39,334 nucleotides of DNA from Oscillospiraceae bacterium (GTDB taxonomy: Bacteria > Bacillota > Clostridia > Oscillospirales > Oscillospiraceae). Positions 31,678 to 38,488 of this stretch are shown one piece after another. The DNA is taken from positions 1 through 39,334 of the forward strand of contig WRJA01000012.1 in assembly GCA_009782435.1 (NCBI GenBank), given 5' to 3'. Under the pieces are notes generated by a model. That model saw nothing but the letters and a program-made list of their open reading frames with translations, had not been told where the DNA came from and made no database searches. The position numbers were made by a program, and so were the translations under genes. Within the stretch, counting starts at the first letter, position 1, and the number at the start of each line of letters is the position of its first letter.

Positions 31678-33777
31678 CTATTTCGGCAGTTTTCCCAAAG
31701 CTTCAAGCTCATCTGCGACCTCGGGCAACCCGCAGCGCTCCCAAGTTTCCCTTGTCGGCCAGCCGGTCTTTTTGTCCCAGCCCCGCAGATCGTAATACAT
31801 ATCGACCAAGTCGTTGAACTCATCCTTGGTGAAAGTCCTTCCGTCGGCGTCGGGAAATTGGAGCGGAGGGTATGTCATATCGACTTCCTGCTCGCGGCAG
31901 CGTCCGTGATTGCGCATCAATACGGCGCGAAACAGGTTCTTGGAACGCTCGCAATAATTCATGATCTCACCCGAGTCGAAGTCCATACCCGTCGCCGCGT
32001 AAAGCATCTCGCATTCCATTTCCTCCCAGTTGACATCCGGACCCTGCCAATCACAGCACGGAAGCGATTCCTTCAGTTCGGCGTGATTTTCCCCGTGTAT
32101 TGCCCATGCCGCTATTTCCGGGCTGTGACACGGGTCGTCGGCGCATCTTTTGAACATATCCACGGTGCTGTGGACATGGGTATTGGTCTGAGCGTCGCGG
32201 GTATTCGTCATAAGCATCAATGTTGCCTGAAGATAGGCTTGCGGATAGCCAATACCCTGAAATCCGCGGCCCTGCCAGTGAAAACAGTGCCCCCACGCGG
32301 AGTGCCAGCTCACCGGTATATCGAGCTCAAGGCCCGGGACCGTGTTCGAGATCGGATGGAATACGGCGTCGGCGTATTTTTCCTCCCCTAAGGTTTTCAG
32401 AGCACGGTACATCCCTTCGGCAAAAAGGTTGCCCCAATAGCCCTTGCGGTATGTGACCATATCGAGAAAATATGCCATGAATTCCTCAGAGGACGGGTCG
32501 ATCTCCATGCCCAGATCGATATCGTCAAGCAAACCCGTCTTTTTCCCCATGGCAAACCAAGTCATATACCATATCATCAGGTCCCATTTATCAACGCCGT
32601 ATTGCGTACACAAATCGCTTATGACATTGCCGCGGTCGTAGTCCCCGTCCCAGAAATCAAGCTTGTTTCCGGTGCGGTAATTATTCATGATCTCCAAGTC
32701 TTCCGGCGCGTCCGTCGGATCCTGCGGCTTCGGCGTGGCAGCCATCCACAGACAGGCGGGATTATAGTTCAGCTTGGTGTGGAAGCACGCGCCCGTTCCC
32801 TGCCCCGAGTCGTTCATCATTTTGAACGCGTATATCCCCACGCATTTGTGTACCTGATTTGTGCGCTTGCGTTTTCTCGGGAACGCCGATTTCGTGTCCA
32901 ACACAAATATGTTGCATCGCTGGTTGCAGCCGAAGCTGCACGCCACGCGGGCTTCTTTCACGCCCTGCGGCACATCGAAGGTTATATGCGGCCGGAAAGT
33001 ACATTGGTTTTTATACTGAACGGGATTTAGTCTGCGCTGAGGATAACCCATCTTTTTTCGAAGCTCAAGCACTTTTTCGACACTGAACGGCTTAACGGTC
33101 CCCGAGCCGCGTATGCTGACGGATTTCAGGTTTTTCGATCCCCATACCGCTCCGAAACCGGCTTTAGCGTATACGTTGTCGTTGCAGGTCGTTATGCTCG
33201 CGTTGCGTACAAGATTCTCGCCGGCGGGGCCGATGACAAGGCTGGCTACGCCTTTTCCGAATTTTTTTTCCAATTTTTCCTGACACTCATGCGTAAGCGT
33301 CCCCCAAAGCGGCCCCGCCTCGTGGAAGCTTATCTCTCCGTCTTCGATCAGCAGACAAGTCGGCGTGTCCGCTCTGCCTTCCAAAATCACGCCGTCAAAG
33401 CCGGCGAATTTCAGATAAGGGCCGACCCAGCCGCCGATATTGCCCCAACAGTACTGTTCGGGATAATTATTGGGCGCTATCGCGCACATATTGGTGCGCC
33501 CTCCGGTCGGCACCCCCGTGCCGCAGCCGGGCCCCGTCATCATGATGCACTTGTTCTCCGGGTCAAAAGCTTTTACGCCCGGGCCGACCTCGTCCCAAAA
33601 TATTTTATTGCAGATACCGCGCCCGCCGATGAACTTCGGCGCGTAGTCGCTCGTTTTGACCGGCGTGACTTTTTTCTCCGTGAGATTGATCCGGGCTATC
33701 GTTCCGATATAGCCGAAAGAAGGATATCCTCTTTCTCTGTATTCCCCGTATGCCGGAAATTCTCTTGTTTTATTCAT
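31678..33777 (-). CDS. Aldehyde:ferredoxin oxidoreductase family protein (large, YdhV-like size)
   Basis: A 699-residue tungsten/molybdenum bis-pterin enzyme of the AOR family, longer than the roughly 605 residues of archaeal AOR and close to E. coli YdhV. N-terminal cofactor-binding features are present: KFIGGRGICNKIFWDE, MMTGPGCGTGVPTGGRTN, GFDGVILEGRA and KAGFGAVWGSKNLKSV. Family members bind one [4Fe-4S] next to the pterin with C-x2-C-x3-C plus a distant Cys; here the first group is C280-x3-C284-x3-C288 (ACSFGCNQRC), with Cys residues after NHGR near the C-terminus as possible fourth ligand. It follows the 4x[4Fe-4S] gene by 12 bases. It probably oxidises an aldehyde or reduces an activated acid with ferredoxin-type carriers. 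The true substrate is not known. Confidence 0.9.
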   Translation of the reverse strand: MNKTREFPAYGEYRERGYPSFGYIGTIARINLTEKKVTPVKTSDYAPKFIGGRGICNKIFWDEVGPGVKAFDPENKCIMMTGPGCGTGVPTGGRTNMCAIAPNNYPEQYCWGNIGGWVGPYLKFAGFDGVILEGRADTPTCLLIEDGEISFHEAGPLWGTLTHECQEKLEKKFGKGVASLVIGPAGENLVRNASITTCNDNVYAKAGFGAVWGSKNLKSVSIRGSGTVKPFSVEKVLELRKKMGYPQRRLNPVQYKNQCTFRPHITFDVPQGVKEARVACSFGCNQRCNIFVLDTKSAFPRKRKRTNQVHKCVGIYAFKMMNDSGQGTGACFHTKLNYNPACLWMAATPKPQDPTDAPEDLEIMNNYRTGNKLDFWDGDYDRGNVISDLCTQYGVDKWDLMIWYMTWFAMGKKTGLLDDIDLGMEIDPSSEEFMAYFLDMVTYRKGYWGNLFAEGMYRALKTLGEEKYADAVFHPISNTVPGLELDIPVSWHSAWGHCFHWQGRGFQGIGYPQAYLQATLMLMTNTRDAQTNTHVHSTVDMFKRCADDPCHSPEIAAWAIHGENHAELKESLPCCDWQGPDVNWEEMECEMLYAATGMDFDSGEIMNYCERSKNLFRAVLMRNHGRCREQEVDMTYPPLQFPDADGRTFTKDEFNDLVDMYYDLRGWDKKTGWPTRETWERCGLPEVADELEALGKLPK

Positions 33778-33789
33778 GCCGCTTCCTCC

Positions 33790-34275
33790 TCAGCTTTCCG
33801 GGAGCGGGTCGTCGCTCATTCGGATGCACATGACCTGACAATCCTCAATACACGCGGGTCCGGCCGGTCTCGTTCTGCAAAGGTCGCACTTGACGGCAAC
33901 TCCCTTTTTGGGTTTTGTCAGTTGGATGCGCTTGGGTATTTGAGGGCAGGCCTTCACACAAAGCCCGCATCCGGTACACTCTTCGGCATTAATATAAACG
34001 ACGGCCTTTTCTTCATCCTCGCACATCGCCGTGCCTTTTCTCGGGCAGGCTTCAAAGCAGGGACGATCCGCGCAATGCAGGCAAGCGTAAACCTTATGTA
34101 TAAGCTGCGTATCGTCTTTTTCTACAAATATCCTTCGCACGCTCAGGCCGGAAACTCCATCGTGGACAAGCCCGCACACGATCTCGCAACCGCTGCATCC
34201 TGCGCAAAGGGAAATATCGCCGCTGAGCTGCACGATATGTCTTCCGTATTTCTTTTCCGGGACATTTGTTCCCAT
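33790..34275 (-). CDS. Polyferredoxin-type electron-transfer subunit with four [4Fe-4S] motifs
   Basis: The 161-residue protein has four cysteine groups of the HycB/DmsB/AorA type: CAGCSGCEIVC, CLHCADRPCFEAC, CTGCGLCVKAC, and CDLC with a later CIEDC. There is no twin-arginine signal or membrane segment, so it works in the cytoplasm. It directly precedes the AOR-family gene and is almost certainly its electron-transfer subunit, as AorA is in bacterial AorABC enzymes and YdhY beside YdhV. The GAAAGGAAAT ribosome site precedes ATG 34275. It is the first gene after the internal promoter. Confidence 0.92.
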   Translation of the reverse strand: MGTNVPEKKYGRHIVQLSGDISLCAGCSGCEIVCGLVHDGVSGLSVRRIFVEKDDTQLIHKVYACLHCADRPCFEACPRKGTAMCEDEEKAVVYINAEECTGCGLCVKACPQIPKRIQLTKPKKGVAVKCDLCRTRPAGPACIEDCQVMCIRMSDDPLPES

Positions 34276-34361
34276 ACGAGATTTCCTTTCTTTTCACGGG
34301 TTTTTCGTCCGGTCAAAGCGCCCGGAAAACCGCGTTCTTCGCAGAGCGGTCCTTAATTTAA

Positions 34362-34390
34362 AATATAACCGTCCGGCGGAAAAAAGTCAA
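34362..34390 (-). promoter_or_regulatory. Strong internal sigma-A promoter for the Fe-S/AOR/FdhD genes
   Basis: On the minus strand, TTGACT (34390-34385), 17 bases, TATATT (34367-34362), the same boxes and spacing as the hemZ promoter. It lies in the 164-base gap between the lyase gene and the Fe-S gene. The RNA would begin about 34355, giving an 80-base leader. Just upstream, GGGCCT and AGGCCC (34406-34411, 34431-34436) form a weak stem after the lyase gene, but no T run marks it as a terminator. The row may thus be two transcription units: dehydratase/lyase genes and AOR-to-transporter genes. Confidence 0.75.
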
Positions 34391-34439
34391 TAACGGCAAA
34401 ACTCCGGGCCTTGTGTTTTTCACCGGTTTCAGGCCCCGA

Positions 34440-35339
34440 TCAAAACAGTTTCCCGTCTTGCACCGTCGATGTGCAGTAGAGGGGTTCTTTATCCCGCCAT
34501 TCTTTCATGCCCATTGTCATGAACAGTTCACGGCTGTCATGCGCATCGGGAACACAGTCCCAGCTGTGGCCGGTCTCTATGATCTTGTCGCAGGCCCTGC
34601 GGAACATCACACTCGCGCAAAACGGCATGACGTCGGGGAAAATGATAATCTTATAGCCCATTTCTTCGGCTTCTTTTACGGTCAGCCGCGGAGTTTTTCC
34701 TCCGATCACCTGGTTCGTGAGCAGCGGAACGCCTTTAAAGGTTTCGGTTATCCTTCTTATCTCCTCCATGGTCTGCGGAGCCTCGATAAAAAGAACGTCC
34801 GCGCCGGCTTTAAGGTACATTTCGGCGCGGCGCAGCGCCTCGTCGAGGTCGTAAACCGCGCGCGCGTCCGTTCGCGCGATGATAACGGTCTCTTTATATA
34901 TCCTCTCATCCGCGGCGGCGCGAACTTTCGCGGCAAAATCCTCCGCAGGGATACATTCTTTCCCGTTCAGATGACCGCAGCGCTTGGGCGCGACTTGATC
35001 TTCAAGCTGGACTCCCGCAGAGCCCGCCATTTCAAGATCCCAAACAGTGCGGACCGTATTCAGCGGATTCCCGTAGCCCGTGTCGATGTCGGTAACAAAC
35101 GGGATATTCATTTTGACCGCGATACGCCGCGATACGTCCGCCACATCGGAACCGTTGACAAGACCGATATCGGGTTCTCCCAGATATCCTGTTGCGATCC
35201 CCGCGCCGGACAAATATCCCGCCTTGAAGCCGGCTTGCTCGCAAATGCGCGCCGAAATGCCGTCATATATGCCGGGCGCCGAAACAATGCCCGGCCCCGC
35301 CAGCAGATCTCTGAAAACTTTTCCGGGATTCTTAAGCAT
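34440..35339 (-). CDS. PEP mutase/isocitrate lyase superfamily lyase, probable 2,3-dimethylmalate lyase
   Basis: The 299-residue protein has the superfamily core: APGIYDGISARICEQAGF, YLSGAGIATGYLG, the metal motif DIDTGYGN, the active-site loop EDQVAPKRCGHLNGKE (KRCGH holds the catalytic Cys of C-C lyases) and IIARTDAR. KRCGH excludes PEP mutase and points to methylisocitrate lyase (PrpB) or 2,3-dimethylmalate lyase. Both cleave a C-C bond to give pyruvate plus succinate or propionate. The neighbours decide in favour of dimethylmalate: the isomerase and two-subunit dehydratase of that route lie directly upstream, and there is no methylcitrate synthase. ATG 35339 has GGAGGGG upstream; the longer frame to 35417 overlaps the dehydratase small-subunit gene. 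Confidence 0.78.
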   Translation of the reverse strand: MLKNPGKVFRDLLAGPGIVSAPGIYDGISARICEQAGFKAGYLSGAGIATGYLGEPDIGLVNGSDVADVSRRIAVKMNIPFVTDIDTGYGNPLNTVRTVWDLEMAGSAGVQLEDQVAPKRCGHLNGKECIPAEDFAAKVRAAADERIYKETVIIARTDARAVYDLDEALRRAEMYLKAGADVLFIEAPQTMEEIRRITETFKGVPLLTNQVIGGKTPRLTVKEAEEMGYKIIIFPDVMPFCASVMFRRACDKIIETGHSWDCVPDAHDSRELFMTMGMKEWRDKEPLYCTSTVQDGKLF

Positions 35340-35358
35340 TTTTTTCCCCTCCGGTATC

Positions 35359-35856
35359 TTAATTCTTCGGTATATAGCCTTTTGCCGTAAGCACGGCCTC
35401 AATGCCGCCGGCCTCAATGATCTCCGTCATTTCTCCGGAAAGCTTGTTGCCGCGACGGGTCTCGCCCGTGCGCAGGTTTTTGACGGCGCCTTCCGAATAA
35501 TCCACCTCGGCGATATCTCCTTCCTCAAACATCCCGGCGACGCCGGGCACAGAGAGCGCCGCAAAACCGTAGCCTATGCAATTTCTGTAGAAAAGGCCGT
35601 TGCAGCTCTCGGCGACCATGCCGGCTAAGCCCAGACGCTTAAGCACAGCCGCGCCGGGACGGGAAGAACCGGTCCCGAAGTTCGCGCCCGCTATGAGTAT
35701 GTCGCCCGGTTCGACCAAAGCGGCCCAACCGGGCCGGTTATCGCTCATGCACAGTTTGCATTGCTCGTCCGGAGACGCCCGAAACGCGCTGTGAGGAAAA
35801 ATCAGATCGGTATTGATCTCATCTCCGAACTTCCATACTTTGCCTTTTATTTTCAC
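35359..35856 (-). CDS. Aconitase-type dehydratase small subunit (LeuD-like), probable 2,3-dimethylmalate dehydratase subunit B
   Basis: This swivel-domain subunit of an aconitase-family enzyme has 165 residues from GTG 35856, preceded by AGGGGGT. That matches small LeuD-type proteins; the longer open frame overlaps the large-subunit gene. The strand WKFGDEINTDLIFPHSAF corresponds to the GDxINTDxIxPxxYL block of isopropylmalate and homoaconitate enzymes, but the Tyr-Leu substrate-recognition part is replaced by HSAF. The loop GANFGTGSSRPGAAVL corresponds to NFGCGSSREHAP, with RPG in place of REH. Both changes say the substrate is not isopropylmalate. Leucine synthesis is also unlikely since leuA and leuB are absent. 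The large-subunit gene ends 16 bases upstream. Confidence 0.75.
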   Translation of the reverse strand: MKIKGKVWKFGDEINTDLIFPHSAFRASPDEQCKLCMSDNRPGWAALVEPGDILIAGANFGTGSSRPGAAVLKRLGLAGMVAESCNGLFYRNCIGYGFAALSVPGVAGMFEEGDIAEVDYSEGAVKNLRTGETRRGNKLSGEMTEIIEAGGIEAVLTAKGYIPKN

Positions 35857-35872
35857 TTCGATATACCCCCTG

Positions 35873-37126
35873 TCATATTTTCCGAGGGTCGGTGATAACG
35901 CCCTTGAGTGCGGAAGCGGCAGCTGTGGCGGGGCCGCAGAGCATAACTTCACTGTCGGGAGAACCGAGGCGGCCTTTGAAATTTCTCGTGGTGGTAGCCA
36001 AACAGCGCTCGCCTGAGCCTATCAGTCCCATATGTCCTCCGTAGCAGCAGCCGCAAGAGGCGTTTGTGACAACGCAGCCCGCTTCGGCGAGGGTCTCGAC
36101 GATTCCGTTTTTAACGGCTTCAAGATATATGCGCTGCGACGCCGGCGTCACAATGACTCTGACCCCGGGAGCGATATGTTTGCCCTTGAGTATGTCGGCG
36201 ACCGTCTGCAGGTCTTCGATTCGGCCGTTCGAGCAGGAACCGACCACGATCTGCTGTATCGGCAATCCTTCCGCTTCTTTCACCGGGACGCAGTTTTTCG
36301 GGATGAAGTGCGGCTTCGCGACGTAGGGTTCAAGCTTGGAGAGGTCCACTTCCCTGACGTCGTAGTATTCGGCGTTTTGATCGGGCTCGACCGGGATTAT
36401 CTCTTTGTCGCCGCGCGCTTTCAAAAATCCGGTCGCGCGGTCGTCGCACGGGAATACGGCGAATTCCGCGTTGATCTCGGCGCACATGGTCGCGATGCTC
36501 TGACGCTGAGATATGGTCAGCCCCGCGACTCCTTCCCCGCCGAATTCGACCGTCATGCCGGTGACGTCGCCGTAAACGCCCGCGATATAGAGGAAAACAT
36601 CCTTGCCGGAGCAGCCTTCGGGCAGTTTGCCGGTCAATTTGTACAGTATCGTCGGGACCACTTGGTACCAAGTTTCGCCCGTGCACAGCACATAGGTCAT
36701 GTCAGCCGGCCCGAACCCGCGCGCCGCGCAATTCAAGGCCCCCGCCGCGCAGGTGTGCGAATCCCCTCCGGCGATCAGCTTGCCGGGAGCGGCAAAAGAG
36801 CGTTCGACCAGCAGCTGGTGTATGACCGCGTGGTCGCCCACGTCGAAAAAGTTCACTATATTGTGTTTTTTGCAAAACTCCCTCGCGTAAACGGCGCCCT
36901 GCGCGTCGCGAGTTGTGGGAGCCAAAACCGCGTGGTCAATCATTATCACGCATTTCTCCGGATGATCCAAATGCGTCACGTTTTTATATATATCCTGCCC
37001 GTCCACATTAAAAAACATATCGTGGCAGACGCCCCAATCCACCTTGCAGGTGACGGTATCCCCCGGCTTGACCGACGGCTGCCCGGCGTGTGCGGCAAGA
37101 ATCTTTTCGGACATTGTCATACCCAA
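35873..37126 (-). CDS. Aconitase-type dehydratase large subunit (LeuC-like), probable 2,3-dimethylmalate dehydratase subunit A
   Basis: The [4Fe-4S]-binding subunit of a two-chain hydro-lyase. From TTG 37126 it begins MGMTMSEKILAAHAG, the usual LeuC start; GAGGTG (37138-37133) is six bases upstream. Other open codons (GTG 37135, ATG 37120) fit worse. Cluster ligands are Cys in VVGSCSNGRIEDL and the two in ASCGCCYGGH. Catalytic-domain landmarks include IDHAVLAPTTRD (family HxxxxPT pattern), GGDSHTCAAGALN and FGPADMTYVLCTGE. With 417 residues the length is right. In the dimethylmalate route it adds water to dimethylmaleate; in other pathways relatives handle isopropylmalate, citramalate or homoaconitate. 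The assignment to dimethylmalate is by context. Confidence 0.78.
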   Translation of the reverse strand: MGMTMSEKILAAHAGQPSVKPGDTVTCKVDWGVCHDMFFNVDGQDIYKNVTHLDHPEKCVIMIDHAVLAPTTRDAQGAVYAREFCKKHNIVNFFDVGDHAVIHQLLVERSFAAPGKLIAGGDSHTCAAGALNCAARGFGPADMTYVLCTGETWYQVVPTILYKLTGKLPEGCSGKDVFLYIAGVYGDVTGMTVEFGGEGVAGLTISQRQSIATMCAEINAEFAVFPCDDRATGFLKARGDKEIIPVEPDQNAEYYDVREVDLSKLEPYVAKPHFIPKNCVPVKEAEGLPIQQIVVGSCSNGRIEDLQTVADILKGKHIAPGVRVIVTPASQRIYLEAVKNGIVETLAEAGCVVTNASCGCCYGGHMGLIGSGERCLATTTRNFKGRLGSPDSEVMLCGPATAAASALKGVITDPRKI

Positions 37127-37194
37127 ATCCAACACCTCGATTTTAAAATTCGCTCCGTTACGACCGGCGCGGCCGGGATCTCAAGCGCGGTCTT

Positions 37195-38343
37195 TTATTT
37201 CATGAAAAGCTTATTCGGGACATAGCAGTAACCGTCCATGATACGGCGGGCTGTGCGGCCGTATGTCGCGCGGGTCAGAACGGGTCCTCCGTTTTTGTCC
37301 GTTTCGCAGACTGCTTCAATGTCGATAACGCCGCCGGGATGCCCCAAAAGCACTTCCGGCGAAGCCTTTTTGCCTCTTATTTCATACACGACCGTGCCGG
37401 GGATCACGGCGGCGGCCCCTGTGCAGCAGGACATGCTGCCGGGAAAAGTTTGGTGTATGGCTCCCAAGAAGAAAGCTCTGGCGAGGAAATCAACGTCGGA
37501 AGCTTTGATTTGATCCCCGGTCAGATGGTCAACATAGTCCATGGGCTCGGCGACATAAACGAGGAAAGGAATGGCGTCCTTTTCGACATAAGCTTTCCCT
37601 ATCGCCTTAAACGCCGCCTCACGGCGCACGGTCTCAAGCAATTCGAGCTTCCCGTCCTCAAAATCGGACTTCTTGACCTCGTTGCCTTTGAGTCCCAAAT
37701 CTTTAGCCCTCAGGAAAAGGCAGGGGTTGACCGTATCTATGAGCGACCCTTCTATCTTGCCGAAACCCGGAACGTCGAAAACATCTTTGGCTTTTCCGGT
37801 GGGCAGAAGGCCCTTGCCGTATGAGCCGACCGTGCCGACCATGTCTATGTTCAGCTTCGCGCCCGTTCCGGGCACTCCGGGCACGACATAATCTCCCGAA
37901 ATAAGAGGTCTCCCGTTTTTGACCGGGACTTCGGTGACATATATCTGATCCGTATTCTTGCTGTACACCCTGACCTTTGTTACCGGCTCAACGGCGCGGA
38001 CCAGACCTTCTTCTATCGCGAAAGGAGCTATCCCTGAGGATATGTTTCCGCAAAGGCCCGAATAGGAAATAAAAGCCGTTTCGATATCCACCTGGCCGAA
38101 AGTATAGTCAACATCGGCGTCCGGGACGCTCGGAGGCCCGATAAGCGCCAATTTGCTCGTTAAAACGTCCGCGCCGCCGAGTCCGTCGATCTGGCGCGGA
38201 TCGGGGCTTCCGAAAATTGCCATTATCACTTTGTCCCGCGTTTCGGGGTCCTGCGGCAGATCGTTTTCATGCAGGAATATCCCCTTGCTGGTGCCGCAGC
38301 GGTAAACAACGGTGCGAAACGGCGTTACTTCTCTCTGATACAT
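37195..38343 (-). CDS. PrpF family isomerase, probable 3-methylitaconate delta-isomerase
   Basis: The 382-residue protein has the PrpF fold (a diaminopimelate-epimerase-like pair of domains). It starts TPFRTVVYRCGTSKGIFLHENDLP, where the family has an RGGTSKG loop with the catalytic Lys, then DGLGGADVLTSKLALIGPP, then GLCGNISSGIAPFAIEEGLV, and MSCCTGAAAVIPGTVVYEI near the end. PrpF proteins move C=C bonds: trans- to cis-methylaconitate, 4-oxalomesaconate tautomers, or 3-methylitaconate to dimethylmaleate (Mii of Eubacterium barkeri, similar size). Placement right before the two-subunit dehydratase and the lyase favours the Mii role. The GGGAGGG ribosome site precedes ATG 38343. Confidence 0.8.
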   Translation of the reverse strand: MYQREVTPFRTVVYRCGTSKGIFLHENDLPQDPETRDKVIMAIFGSPDPRQIDGLGGADVLTSKLALIGPPSVPDADVDYTFGQVDIETAFISYSGLCGNISSGIAPFAIEEGLVRAVEPVTKVRVYSKNTDQIYVTEVPVKNGRPLISGDYVVPGVPGTGAKLNIDMVGTVGSYGKGLLPTGKAKDVFDVPGFGKIEGSLIDTVNPCLFLRAKDLGLKGNEVKKSDFEDGKLELLETVRREAAFKAIGKAYVEKDAIPFLVYVAEPMDYVDHLTGDQIKASDVDFLARAFFLGAIHQTFPGSMSCCTGAAAVIPGTVVYEIRGKKASPEVLLGHPGGVIDIEAVCETDKNGGPVLTRATYGRTARRIMDGYCYVPNKLFMK

Positions 38344-38419
38344 AAATAAAACCCTCCCGAATTCTTTTATGCCGGATCAAACGCGGGATCTGCCCGTATG
38401 ACTTTCCGGTCAATAAACA

Positions 38420-38467
38420 GGGGAGCGGATCATACCCCGGCCCGGGCCGCGGGAACGACGGCTCCCC
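38420..38467 (-). promoter_or_regulatory. GC-rich stem-loop between the PrpD and isomerase genes
   Basis: GGGGAGC (38420-38426) and GCTCCCC (38461-38467) form 7-base arms, with a second GC-rich palindrome (CCCGGGCC region) inside. It lies in the 145-base gap downstream of the right-edge PrpD gene. On the minus strand it is followed by TGTTTATT, a weak T tract, so it might attenuate or partly terminate transcription, or it may stabilise RNA. No sigma-A promoter is evident in this gap. Confidence 0.35.
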
Positions 38468-38488
38468 GATAACGCTGAACTCACTTTA

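Noticed and set aside
35359-37126. Reading the LeuC/LeuD pair as leucine biosynthesis
   Set aside because: No leuA or leuB nearby, and the small subunit's recognition loops differ from isopropylmalate isomerases.
36032-37225. Long plus-strand frame (397 codons) opposite the dehydratase large subunit
   Set aside because: It is a mirror of a well-supported minus-strand gene in GC-rich codons; no motif and no ribosome site. The same holds for plus-strand frames at 33289-34356, 34413-35390 and 21321-22268.
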